Assembly: GCA_015680685.1 (NCBI GenBank)
Contig: MNCI01013746.1
Location: 427,746-488,205 of the forward strand
Direction of reading: 5' to 3'
DNA: 60,460 nt
DNA from: Gnetum montanum
Lineage: Eukaryota > Streptophyta > Gnetopsida > Gnetales > Gnetaceae
The notes below the pieces were generated by a model. That model searched no databases and was not told where the DNA came from. It was given only the letters and a program-made list of their open reading frames with translations. A program made the translations under genes and the position numbers. This document shows positions 46,990-59,164 of the stretch, piece by piece (position 1 is the first letter of the stretch; each line of letters opens with the position of its first letter).

Positions 46990-49008
46990 TGATCGAAAAC
47001 ATTAATGGCTGGAATGGTCATGCTAAGGGATCCGTGACCACAGTACAACCCTAACCTTGACCCCATCCAAAGGGCCATCGTTGGAGGGAAAAAATGAAGG
47101 TTGAGAGCCTAGGAAGGTTTTGTCAATCGAACCAGGACTTACAAAGTGTTTCAATGAACAAGTGTTAGAGGGTTCGCACAATGTTTTTGGTGGTACCGAG
47201 ACCAACTAAGCCCGAGTGTACCAAGGTTTTTCGATGTGAAAATGATGGTGCAAAAGTGCCATTATGTGAAAAATAGTAAAAAAATATGAGTGTGATGCTA
47301 AATGCCAAAGAAAATGCTTGAAAATATAATAGAGTTTGAGAGAGGAAGAATGGCACCACCCTAAATGGGGGGAGCATAGTAATTGCAAAAGAGAGGTAAG
47401 GAGGTACATGGTGTATAGATGGATGCAATAGGTAGTGTAGTCATAGTCTCTAGGGTGTCTGAGCTATGAGAACTAATGTTTTCCATGAAGTTTGGTCCTG
47501 CTGGGTTGGTTGTTGCGCTGTCTTGTGGGGTGTGGTGTGTTGCAATGTTGCTAAGGTGTCCCAAGGGTGCTAGTGCCAAGGTGTCAACTACTGAATGCAA
47601 ATGCCCACTGAATGCTTCAAGATGTCAACCACTAAAATCAAATTTCCAACCAACACTTAACATGTGAAACGTAGGGGTATTTATAGGGTTAGGATTGACG
47701 TGAAGTGTAGATTAGGCACCACATGGTAAAGGGTAGTTGAGGCTACATTGACCACAACTACACTCCCACTAGAGCAAAATGGTGCTATGCTTTGGTGTGC
47801 TCCACTGGACCCCAAGAGATTGCCAGACTATGACTACACTACCAAGACTACATGTGCCAAAGCCAAAAAGATCGCAATGTACTTGTAAATAGTGCAAAAT
47901 AGTGCAATTTGGAGGCTACGCTCCAGGACTATGCTTTCCCCTCTTTTGAGTGGAATCTAGCGTAGGTACAATTTGGGACAAATGGGGGGTGCATAAGAGA
48001 TGCAAGTTGCTGATCTTACTTGCCATAGAAGTGTTAGAGCTGAGATAGAGGCCAGTGCTAAGCTTTGGAAGCTTTTGGAGGTTGTTCTACATGGCTCCAC
48101 TAGCTACGCTTTGGAGCGTAGCCCACATCAAGTTAGGAAGCAACTACACAACTAAGGCATTCCCTTAGTTCAACATGTGCTAAGTGCCTACTTGCCCCCA
48201 ACCTTCGCATTCCCCATTTTCCTTTTTCTTGTGCAGTTACATTTCGCATGGTCTCTTGTGTTTTACATCATTTGCTTTGTTACGCATTCATTCCTTTTGT
48301 CTATGCATTTTTGTTTAGCTTTCTTATGCATTGAAAAACACTAAAATACATAAAAATCATCAAATTCAAAATTGTAAAAAAAAATACAGATGGCCTACCA
48401 TGGCCTAAAACTAGCCACCTTCCTTGCAATGCCATTGTCCAAAAAGGCCCTAAACTAAAATATGGCCAATTACAACCTAAAACTAGCAACCCTTTTTCTT
48501 TCATCACAAATACTACAAAAATTGAAGTCCAATGCTAGCTATGCTCTAAAGCATAGCAGGAAAAGTGAGAGCGTAGCACTGACACTTAGAAAAAATTGGC
48601 AAAACTTGCAATCTTAATCCAAGCTATGCTCTAGAGCATAAGAGGAGGGGTAGCTTCAAGAGTTAGAAAATCTATCAAAATGCCTCTTCCATGCTGAGCT
48701 AGCTTGACAACTTTTGGCTTAACACTTAGCAAAATTGGCCACTAATGTAAATGCTACATTGCCTATGCTCTGGACATAGTAGGGAAAATGGGAGCATAGC
48801 ATAACACTTAAAAACATTTTGCAACTACTGTCAACACTTAAAAAAAATTTCAAATTTGGTTTTGTGCTACGTGCTACATCAACTACACTTTGAAGCATAG
48901 TCCTAGTAGTGGAAGCATGGGCCAAACACATAGAAAAAATTTGCTTGGTGTTGACACTTAGACAAATTTGTAGATGAGGTTTTGTTGCTCAAATTTGGTG
49001 GTGTTTTA
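46990..49008 (-). repeat. 5' LTR of element G with an internal insertion
   Basis: It aligns with the 3' LTR (32416-34083) except for a 0.38 kb insert at 48122-48508. It is 2019 bases against 1668, matching that insert. TATA box lies at 47678-47686 (minus). The outer end reads TAAAACACC where the 3' LTR has TGAAACACC. Confidence 0.8.
48122..48508. repeat. LTR arm of the inverted duplication
   Basis: An inverted copy of 43696-44077 sits in U3 of the 5' LTR and is absent from the 3' LTR between 33551 and 33570. It displaced part of the inverted-repeat series. Confidence 0.85.
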
Positions 49009-49380
49009 GTACACCTTAAGGAGGTGGGACTCATGAAGAATGCGCAGGTTTTATGTAAGTATTAAACTGAGTTCATATGTTGGTGGGTAACCTTGGAGTT
49101 AAAGATGAATCAGGAAAGTGTTGTTTCTCCAAGACCATCATAAGAGAGATTATGGGTATCATGCTAAAAGAACAACCTGTAAACACCATCGCACACATAT
49201 GGACAACCATCAAGATGCTATCTTGCCCACTAGAAGGGACAAGATGATAGGCATGGTTGGACATAGCAGTATGCTTGGGAAGTTTTGCCTCCATGGAATA
49301 GTTATTTATGACTCTATCTATCTTTTGATGCATCAATCACAATTGACATTTACTGATATATGCTAGAAATTCTTAGATTG
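49009..49380 (+). other. Unrecognised coding-like fragment
   Basis: An 80-codon plus-strand frame (49118-49366) contains HHKRDYGYHAKRTTCKHH and LPTRRDKMIGMVGHSSMLG. The His/Cys spacing looks protein-like, but I recognise no family. It has no ATG start. It may be a fragment of another transposon or a lost gene. Confidence 0.25.
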
Positions 49381-52300
49381 AAGTTACTTTGTTAATAGCT
49401 TCATGGCCTATTGTGGTGCTTTGTTATTCTCATTGATCTTCTTTTCTTTCCTAAGATTTTTTTTTGAGAAAAAAGAATCAAAACTGGTATTAGACCTAGT
49501 GTTGGTCAAGGTATTGCTATAGGCCAAGCCCTAGAGGATATTGAGCATAGCATTAGAGAGTAATTCCAAGGTGATTCTTGTTATGTGCTCATTCTTTAAA
49601 TTTTCTTATCCTTCAACATGCATTCATTCTTTGAATTTGCTTATCCTTCATGTGTGCTCATTCTTCAAATTTGCATATTTATAATGCATGCTTTATAATT
49701 TTTTTTCTTAAGGATGTGTGCTCATTCTAAGAATGAGCTTATCCTTCGGCATGTATTCATTCTTTGAATTAACTTATTGTAACCTCAATAGTTAGCCCTT
49801 ATCATATCAATAAAGCATCAAAGCAAGAAGTGTCATATAAAACCTAGTAAGTATGCAAGAGTTCATTACAATTAGAGGAGATATTTTGAACCTCCTTGTT
49901 TGGGTGGCCCACTTAAGGGGGTTTGGTTTGAGGCAATGAATGGTCATCGTGTGATGGTCTATTCACCATAAAGGAAGCATCTTCATTTAACCTCCTTTAG
50001 AGGCACCTCTATTAGTACATATTAATTTACACAAGCCATCTATCGAGTCAAACAACATGAACAATTAATTTACATAATCATTGCATCTCCTTGACCTAAT
50101 AGGGGAGCGATGAAGAATAACTATCCTATCAAGAGTCATATCCAAGAAAAGCAATAGTATCCTCAATTGCATCTACCTCTTGAACCTACCTAAATGACAC
50201 TTATCTAGTTATACATGGGGGAGTGGCCACCCTTGACTCTAACCTTACCTCCAACTCATGGAAAGGATGCCATTGGTAACTAGCCATAGATAGAGCCCCA
50301 TGCTTGAATCAGGCAAAAAGAAGAAGATAGTTACTACATGTGCTTATTAACAACTCCTTTACTGAATCTAATCCATGGCACATTCATTTCTATTGTTTAT
50401 TTGGTATACAAATGATGTATTTTCTATTCCAAAACCAATGCCTCTAGATACCCTGTTCTTTATATACTTGACAGTTTATTTCAATAAGAGTAGATGCTTT
50501 AATTGGTATCTGAACACGTGAGAAAGATGGCTCAAAATAAAGAAAGCTCTAGTTCCATTTGGCCTTTTTTGAAGAAGTGAGAGGATGAATATTGAGGTTA
50601 CAATAGCATTTCCATGAAATGTGCATGCCTAGCTTAAGCATTTTTATGAAATGCACACTTACAATAAGTGTTTCCATGAAACATGCATGTAGAAGGATAA
50701 GCTCATTTGTAGATTGAGCAGACTTACAATAAGTGAATTTGAAGAATGAATTCACAATGGGAATGACCAAGGTAATGTATGGTGACTAATAGGTTATGAT
50801 AAGATCATTTTTTTAGTTCATTTATCCTTCAACATGCATTCATTCAAAGAATGAACTTATCCTTCATGTGCGCTCATTCCAAAGATGAGCTTATTATGTC
50901 CTTACTAGTTACCCGAAGTTACCCTGTCATGCATGACACCTTCCACTATTACTCAAGGAAGCAATAAGGATCACCTTGTTCGACGAATGAGCTTATTTAC
51001 AATGTGTGTTTTATAGTTTTCTATTTCAGGGTGTGCGCTCATTCTTCAAATTTGCTTACCTAAGAATCGTGTGTGTTTCATGAAAATGCTTAAGTGAGGT
51101 TATGTGCTCATTCACATAATGAGCTTATTATAACCTTAATAGTCAGCCATCGTAGGGGTAAAGGTAATAAAGTAAGAGGAACCAAGATTGCTCTATTTTA
51201 TTGCAAAGCCAAGGCATGTATAAAGCTAATTAGAACAAGGGTGAAGTGTTGCAGTGGATTTATCTCATACCTTACAAAGTCCTAACTACCACTCTCACTA
51301 GAACCTAACTATAGCTTTAATAACCAAATCTCACAATTTGGCTAGTGATGGTTGTGCTAAACTCAATGGTCAAGAGGCATGAGTTACTACTTCTCACATA
51401 CTTTTTAAAGGTGTCATCACTAATTTGTTACTAATTTGCTAGTTCAATTAGCCTTGAGGCAAGGGAGTCTAGGAAATGGTTTTGCTATTGGGCCTATCCT
51501 ATAATTTTGATTTAACATAATAGAATATCCTAGCTCTAGTGCCTCATAATACTAGCACCAAAAGCATGATTGATGCTACCTCACAGCTAATAATCATTCA
51601 TGAATACCTAGAATAGTAGCTTTAGTATGGCTTGAACCATAGTACCTGCAACTCCAAAGTCTAGAGATTATACACACCAACAATTAGGATGATGATAGGT
51701 TATAATAAGCATCTTTTTGAAATGTGCATAACAGGAATAAACATGGAGTTACCCTAGTATAATAAACTAAACCAAACCTAACCCTACTTGCATATCTCAT
51801 GATTGAGCCTTAACCCCTGTAATTGTAAAAATGTGCATTAGAGTGGCTTTTCCTTAGGTCATGATCCAAGCTAGTGTTCATGTGATCAGAGATGATCCTT
51901 ATGCCTAAAGCTCAAGATAAATTGCTTGTGGGCCTGATCATTTCTACAAACTTTGGTAGGATTAGCTAAGGGAACCAAATCTAGGTAGACATGTCCCTAT
52001 TATTTTAATTCATTTGTTATCATGCAAGTTATTCTCACCTATGCATGAAACATGAATAAGAAAGTCAATCTCACAATTTCAATGAAGGAAGAGGATTAAA
52101 AGATGTAGCTAGCCAACGAGGCTCAAATGGATGTGCTACACACTAGTGGTGGTCGAATCAAAGGATCCAATCCAATTTTCCATCAACTCTTATCATGTTC
52201 CATCCTACCTCTTGGTGGAAAAAAAGTATGATTTGGCCTTGTTGAGTATCTTTGCCTAGATTAGGAATCAAAGAATAAACACTTCCTTGCTGTGATGGGT

Positions 52301-52729
52301 ACAAGAAATCCCATAGATTTTCCACTCTAGCTAAATGGCATGGTACTAATAGCATTGATTTTCAGCTAAATTATTTTTTGTGCATGGAATAGAAATGCAT
52401 AGCATAACCCAACATAATATATATCTATCTATCTATATAGATATCTTAGGACACAAGATAGAAGGTGAAAAATCAAAGTAGCCATCCCAGGCTCCACTGA
52501 CATAGTAGAGATAGAGATATGTATATTCTAGGGAATGAACTTCAAGTTACCCTATTGCACTCATTGCGGGACTTAACCCAACACCCTACACATGAGCCAA
52601 ATTGTATGTTGCATATATAAAAAATGGATGTCCCCAAATCATAAAAAACTTGAGTATGATTTGATAAGAACAATTTTATTTACTACTTTCCATCTAAACC
52701 AGAAAGGGGAAGTGTATTCCACACCCTAA
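49381..52729. other. AT-rich intergenic DNA with a recurring sequence family
   Basis: No gene is visible. A motif family of the type TGTGCTCATTCTTCAAATTT and CTTATCCTTCAACATGCATT recurs in direct and inverted copies at 49580-49780, 50650-50760, 50815-50900 and 50985-51130. A short ATCT/GATA tract lies at 52418-52445. It resembles an old foldback or satellite-like remnant. Confidence 0.45.
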
Positions 52730-52991
52730 GGTTGTGTTTGGTTAGAAGAGTTTTGGGATGCATCATTTGTAGACTTGACTTTTTGGATTAAAATGTTATT
52801 TGGTTTTGTGTGGTTATATAAGGATTTGCCTTGTGATTCTTGATTCTTAATGGACTTATCCAAGATACTCACTTTTGTTTATTTTTTGATTTTTTAAGTT
52901 CTATCCAGATTTCATTTGTAAAGGTATAATTTGAAGCAATTCATGAATTCTTGGATTCAACATCTATAAATTCAAGAAACTAAACATGTCC
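52730..52991. mobile_element. Candidate Tourist-like MITE
   Basis: The ends GGTTGTGTTTGGTT and the reverse complement of AACTAAACATGTCC share GG...TGTTTRGTT, the common end of Tourist/Harbinger-type MITEs. The flanks are TAA and TTA. The body of about 262 bases has no frame. The terminal repeats are imperfect and the target duplication has one mismatch. Confidence 0.4.
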
Positions 52992-53077
52992 TTAACCATT
53001 TACAATGACAATTTATAGATTTCTTTTAATTAGCCAAAAACTTTGTAATTGTTTTTTCAATGGACCTTGTAGATTAT

Positions 53078-53922
53078 TGATGAGTCATGTTTTGGTAGGG
53101 CTTCAATATCAGAGCCACATTATTGGGTATCTAATATCAGGATAGAACTTTCGATGTTAAGGATTCGATATTGCCCCTTCCATGCTAGCCTATAAATACA
53201 ACACTTGGATGCACAGTTTGCATATAGATTTTAGATGTAGACATAGAGAAGTTTTGTTAGTTTGTTTCTAATGCATGCTTGTAGTGTGATGTTAAGTGAT
53301 TGCACAACATCCTTATTCAAGTGTGACATACTTGGACACATTACATGTTTGAAAATAAAAATTAAGATTACTTCCATCATTGTAGCATCCACTTAGCTTT
53401 ATTATTGTTAACTACTTAAATGCTTACTATTTTCCTTAGTTAACGTTTATCATTTATTGCTCTTTATTGTTTCTATCATTAAGTGGAATGAGTACGAATA
53501 ATCACGAGAGCTTAAGCGTAATTACTTAGTAACCCAGTAGTGTTATTGTTTGGTACACCCAGTAACGGTACACTTTGTAATCCCAGTAGTAGTTACACGA
53601 AGTCTAAGGCATGTACAAAAGGTTAGGAACAAATACTCATCACACGTAGGCTAGTTTAGACTTTACTTTCTATTGTTAATTAGTTAAATAATTGATTTTC
53701 TTACTATCATTAGGAGTAGCCCAAGGTCAAAAAAACATCAATTATGATATGCCTCACTTTGGACTAAACCATACATGACAAAGCTACCACTAGTCCAAGT
53801 GGGAAGATAACAAACTATGATCAAGACATAACAATCTAGATCCCATCCATGGAATTTGACCAGATCGTGCAGGAATGCTTGTGATTTGTATGGTTGGGCA
53901 TAAGGTGTACCTCGCCGCTCAT
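53078..53922 (+). repeat. 5' LTR of a C-type element (C2)
   Basis: The LTR runs from TGATGAGTCATG to CGCTCATCA, about 845 bases, with a TATA box at 53191-53198. It is followed by TTTTCATCATTACCAAG, a decayed version of the tRNA-Asp primer site, so this is a 5' LTR. It serves as the uninterrupted reference for LTR C. The internal part is cut at 54144 by element F. Confidence 0.75.
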
Positions 53923-54248
53923 CATTTTCATCATTACCAAGATGGTGCTAGTTATCTAGATTAGTTATATTATACATGATTGTTGTAAAAACATTAACGA
54001 TTTATCTTTTAGGAAATATTATGTCACACTCATGATTAACTAACAACAATGTCTTTTTCACATAGAAGTGATAATGCATTGTATGAAGAGAACATTCATT
54101 AGAGAACTAATGAGATATATATTGAAGAAAATTGGAGTGACAACTGAAACACCGCAAGATTTTGGCCTAACATTGTTAGACAGGACTCAAGCTAAGTCAT
54201 CTTGCCATCCAACATGAGTACAACGTGACCAAACTTGAGAGCCTCCAA

Positions 54249-54249
54249 N
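54249..54249. other. Single N flanked by duplicated sequence
   Basis: About 40 bases ending CTTGAGAGCCTCCAA are repeated on both sides of the N. This is the pattern of an uncollapsed overlap at a contig join. Confidence 0.8.
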
Positions 54250-54409
54250 TCCAACATGAGTACAACGTGACCAAACTTGAGAGCCTCCAAAATAACATGA
54301 AATGACATATAATGAAGTAAGCGAGGTCCCCCAGGGGCCCATAGATGATTACAGTAAGTCTCGACATCAAGAATCAACAGTTTTAGCCCCAAAAAGCACA
54401 AGTTTGGTC

Positions 54410-55390
54410 ACACACACTTTGGTCATGCTGCCCAGCGTATGACCAACATGTGTACAACGTGACCAACTTATGGGGCCCCAAAATCAAGTCCAAATAGCTT
54501 ATATTTGAACACATGGACCCTCCATGAGCTTCATTTATGCCCCCCGCAGCTCTCAGCCTTCATAACTCCGAGATTCAACCCCAAAATCACATGTTTTAAG
54601 TCATTCTCAGTTAGTCATGCTAAGCTCACACTGCACAGCGTGACCAACCAAGAGCAGCTCAATCTAGGAACCTCCAAGCATAATTTTAACATGAATTTGG
54701 CTCCCGAGAGCTAGGCAACCATTGTACATGTTCACAAGCTCTAGAAAATCAAAATTTTGGCCTCAAATATGACACTTTCAGTTGCTTACGCTGGGGTCAC
54801 ACTTTGGTCACGCTGTACAGCGTGACCAACCAAAAACAGCTGAAACCAAGTAGTTTCAGGCAAGTTTTCATCATGGACTACATCCCCAGGGGACAGCAAC
54901 AAGCCTACTTGCTCACGAGACCCTAAAAATCCAACTTTAGGCTTCAAATGATGCATTTTTAGTCAGTCATGCTGAGGTCACGCTGCACAGTGTGATCACA
55001 GCATGACCAAACAAAAACAAGGTGAAGCGAGTAGTTTTAGGTAGCATCTTTGACATATGAGCAACCCTTAAGGACCAGCCATGCTCGTACATGTCCACAA
55101 ACTTCAAAAATTCACCATTTGGGCATCAAACGTGCCATTTAATATTGGTCACGCTGGGGCCACACTTTGGTCATGCTACACAACGTAATCCAACATGACC
55201 AAGCTGAACAGGCCTGAAACAGAAGCAAAACAGACTCAAAATCAACACCTGGACGACCCTGGAGAATAGGCCGCAGTCAGGCATCAAAAAAGGGGATCAG
55301 CATCCAAGAATCAGTTCAAAACATAGCATGAACACTTTGTCACACTGGGATCACACTTTGGTCACGTTGCACAGTGTGACCACAGCGTGA
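54410..55390 (+). repeat. ~185-base tandem array with GGTCACGCTG hairpins in U3 of F
   Basis: Six hairpin sites start at about 54420, 54625, 54806, 54976, 55169 and 55360, spaced 170-205 bases. The best is GGTCACGCTG-TA-CAGCGTGACC at 54806-54827, a perfect 10-base stem. The intervening DNA of each unit is also related (CCAAAAACAGC..., ...CCACAAGCTC). Confidence 0.75.
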
Positions 55391-56465
55391 CCAACCAAAA
55401 CAGAGCCAAAACAACCTCCGAATGAGCCCAAATCTGACACACAACACCCTCTGGAACTCAGGCATCCAGATCCACTCTTGGAACATGCTTCAAAGGTTGA
55501 AAATGGGCTCCAAATTCATCTTTTTTATTTCATACGCTGGATGCTCACACGTTGGACGCTGGACGCTGACACCAAGACACCAGGACACGTCAAACCATAG
55601 TTTCAGAAGGCCAGAGACAAAATTCTCCATTGTAACAAGGCATTATTTTGTAAATTCTTTTTTTTCATTATTATTCTTTGAGCATGCCAAGCTCTTACGC
55701 TATGGATTCCACACTCCAGCGTAAGACCTGGTCATGCCATACGTTGTACATTGTATCATATTGTGCATCCGGTTAATGCACACACATGTCACCTGATTCG
55801 CATGTTTCGCACCTCACGATCATAAATCATCATCCATATCTAAATCTTAGCCCCGAAAACCCTATAAATACCCTGTTTTCCACTTAAACGTGGTTGGCAA
55901 TTTTGTGGCATTGAGATCTAGAGAGTGGACAATCTTGGAGCAGGAAAACCAGCAATCGTGAACCCAGATTGAGTCACGTTGAACGTTTGGAGCAATTTTG
56001 GTCATGTTGCACACCTGCAACCGGAAACCTACAATCTCCCCACGTCTATGCACTCTTCGCATTGGTGCTAAACATCTTCCTTGCAATCAATTCGCAACTG
56101 CGTTCTAACTGGTGCATTTTTCTTTGTAATTTCCAATAGTTACAATTTTGCCATTCCAATGTTTTCTCTATTTGTGTCATTTACATTTGTTATAATTTTT
56201 GTCATCTTTATTTACATTTATTTTTTCATCTTACATTTCGTACGTTCGTTTACGTTGTTCGTTTGCATCCGTTTACGTGTAACCCAGCGCATCACAACAG
56301 CGTACGCTAGGGGAAGTCCTTGTTTGATCTGCGCGTAGACCATTCAAGGCACTCCGCCTTCATTTATTTCTAGCTTGCCCTCGCACAAAGGTGGGGTCTT
56401 ACTGTGTCTTCCATAGATCTCTCAACATCCATTTCATTCCAGTCTCGCGTCGACGATTTTGAATA

Positions 56466-57193
56466 ATATAGTAAATTAGTGCTAGAAGGAGGACTGCTCT
56501 CTGTCTGCATCCGCTTCTCAGGATCCCAGATCCAGACTCCACATGCTGCCTTGTTGCCAGCATTTCTATGCTATCCTATTCCTAGCATCCAGGTGCTACT
56601 TTTTGCTATTAAACCTTGCTCCCTTAGCCTCGGACGTTATTTTTAACTTTCCAAACACTGTTTATACCACAGCATCCTACACTTTGTTCTCAAATCCTGA
56701 TGCTACCCCCAGCATCCTACATTCCGTTCCAGCTTCAGACATTGTTCGCAGCATCTCTCGTCATTTTCTCCCTTCTCAGACAATGTGGATAGCATCTAGC
56801 AACTTAGTTTCCCCTCCCAAATGCTGCACTCAGCGATTACACACTGTCCCACAGGTAAGATGTTACATTACAGTTTCCCGGCAACACGCTCTACTTCAAC
56901 GTTCACACGTTTTTTTTCCTTTTCAGAGTTACACGTTGTTGCATCAGTTTAGGGTGGACACACTCTAGCTTGTTTGGGATACACGCTAAAACACTATATT
57001 GGTGTACGCTGCTTGTATCATTTCATACGCTGTCTATTCTTCCTTACACCACCTACACTAGTCATACACTGCATATTTCATACGCTGCTGAATATTTCAC
57101 ACGCTATTGACCATATGCCGCTAACACTTAGCACACATTTTCTCTCTCTTACGCTCTAATTCCTTCCATACACTGTCTTCAAAATCACTCGTA
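56466..57193 (+). other. Leader of element F
   Basis: Non-coding region between LTR and gag. It contains many ACGCT and CAGCATC words and open frames without start context or known domains (for example 56543-56968). The primer-binding site should lie in the first bases but I cannot name the tRNA. Confidence 0.5.
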
Positions 57194-58172
57194 ATGGACC
57201 CCACACACACCAACACCACCGCCATGCTCGTCTCTAACTTCGGTACCACAATCTCGGGCCCCGTCACGATCGCCAAGGCCATAGTTGCCCTTGGTGAGAT
57301 GAACCCTCAGGGGCCACCTCATTGGTCACTAAGGCTACAAGGAAGAGAGTCCACGTTCACCATCCTAATGCCAGAACAATATAACTTTATTTGTGTTAAA
57401 ATCCAGGCTAACCTGCCCGTTGACCAAACCGAACTAGAAGCAAAAAGACACTATGAGCTAATTTACAAAGGAGGTCATGACTTCACTCCCACCACCTATG
57501 ATATCATCTCCCTCACTAAATCCTACCATGAACTCCTATCCCAAATCCTCATGGTAAGGAACTAAACCTCACGCCAACCTACTGTAGAACCTCAAAACGA
57601 AGATGAGAAAGATAATTTCGCAGCTCAATCCGAGCATGGGGAATCGTACCATACTCTCAGTCTGCATACTTACGCAAACCTGTTATTCCTCCCTTTCATG
57701 TGTAAGACCATGTCCCTTCATGCATTTAAAGGCACTCAAGCATATGTATCTCGACAGGAAGCATCCACTCTCGCTCCCACTCTCCCCATGACCAACGCTC
57801 AATTCAACATGCCCATCTCCGTTATTCCTCTAGTCACCATGTTATCTCCTCTCCTACAAATACGATCCCAACAACTCCCCTCTCAAACTAACGCAAGAGT
57901 GGCCTTCCCACCCCAAGTAATTGGGATGCCATCTGTGATACCTGCTACCACATCTACTCACTATATACCATGAGTGCAAATCCAAGGAACACCCTTCACC
58001 ACTTCGACTCAACAAGTTTAGGGTGTTCCCTCACAATTCGTAATTAGACAATGGACCATGTGTGGCATGCAACAACATCAACCCGCTCATTACAGCATAC
58101 CACCTGCTACAATTCCATCCATGAACGTCACTCAAGTACAACCATCAACAACTCAACAGTCATCATTCTTAC
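57194..58172 (+). pseudogene. N-terminal gag of element F, interrupted by H
   Basis: ATG at 57194 opens a 123-codon frame (MDPTHTNTTAMLV) with YNFICVKIQANLPVDQTE, homologous to the N-terminus of G gag. After the stop at 57563-57565 the Pro/Gln-rich continuation can be followed with a few stops and frame changes to 58172, where LTR H cuts in. The gag core and everything downstream are not in the window. Confidence 0.65.
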
Positions 58173-59102
58173 TGATGAGTGGTGAGGTACCCCTACACTC
58201 AACCATACAAAACGAGCGTAGCATGCGTGATCTGGTCGAACTCCACAGACTAAATGCCTAAATGCTGCAAGGAACACTTGGGGTTAATTAATCGTTGTCT
58301 TCCCAGACTTACTTGTTGTTGTCACGGTGTATGGTTAAGTATGTCCGAGGTATATGATTTTTTTGGTCTTTTCAAGTTTATCTCCTATGCTAAAGGGTGA
58401 AGGGTTGAGAGACTAAAACTAACTCTAACTACAACACTAAGTCCTAGCATCAGCATCCATTCCCACTTACTGTACATACCCTAAACTGTGCAATTGTGGC
58501 TACCAAATGCTAATCGTTACTGGGATTACCACACGTAATGCACGTGCTTGAAGCAGTCATACTAAGGCACCTAACTAGCCTAAGTGTGACAAGCAACCAA
58601 TTCCTTGACTAGCCGTACACATCCGTAGATGCTCGTAATCAAGTCATACTCGTCCCATGTTCTAGGAGATAAGGGTAAGAGAATATAATCATGATCAGTA
58701 GCTGATTCCTTGGTTAGTCGTACACATTCATCAATGCTCATAACCAAGTCGTACTCATGCCGCGCTACTAGGAAAGCAGTAAATAACATTAAATAAACCT
58801 ATCCATGTAATGCAAGGTTTATCCACAAAGCTCATCTTTATTACCATACACAACTTGCGTTCAGGTACAAAGCTGCTCGAATAAAGAACCGTTCACTTGG
58901 GGGACTCCTACTGCAAGCACATGGAAAATATTCTATCTCTAGGGTGATCAATCCACCAGAGCTTCGCTACTTCTAACCTCTATATGGAAATGAGGGGAGT
59001 GCCACCTCTTATTTATAGATTTGACGGTGAACCACGATATCGCGTATGCAATATCGCAGGGGACGACACGATATCGCGGCTTGTGCATATCGTGTCTCAT
59101 CA
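58173..59102 (-). repeat. 3' LTR of a B/E-type element (H) inserted in F
   Basis: On the + strand it runs from TGATGAGTGGTG to TCTCATCA, about 930 bases. The palindrome cluster lies near 59035-59095. The polypurine tract follows at 59103-59113. It differs from E by an insertion around 58575-58780 holding a near-tandem pair of GTCGTACACAT...CTCGT...AAGTCGTACTC phrases. Only 62 bases of the internal part remain before A2. Confidence 0.8.
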
Positions 59103-59164
59103 TACCCCCATGACTGAATGAAAACTCGTCCTCGAGTTCCTTACAATAATATCGAGAAGGTATG

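Larger units (their letters stand above)
32416..49008 (-). mobile_element. Tat-like LTR retrotransposon G, 16.6 kb, chimeric
   Basis: Minus-strand element. Reading from its 5' end it has a 5' LTR (46990-49008), gag and protease (46501-44045), a minisatellite (43500-43810), an antisense gene block (43330-38000), RNase H and integrase (38000-36391), a minisatellite (36240-35690), a polypurine tract (about 34084-34098) and a 3' LTR (32416-34083). No reverse transcriptase motif is found. Flanks AAAGT and GTACA do not match, so no target-site duplication supports the ends. LTR edges come from alignment of the two LTRs with each other and with A and F. Confidence 0.75.
54145..56465 (+). repeat. 5' LTR of element F
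   Basis: The LTR starts TGAAACACCGC and ends near GACGATTTTGA, about 2.3 kb; the right edge is approximate. U3 holds the ~185-base repeat array (54410-55390), a stem-loop with arms CTTACGCT and AGCGTAAG (about 55692-55723), and a TATA box at 55863-55870. The U5-like block at 56309-56400 matches A. A downstream phrase GTGCTAGAAGGAGGA (56491) recurs beside the inner LTR edge of G. Confidence 0.75.
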
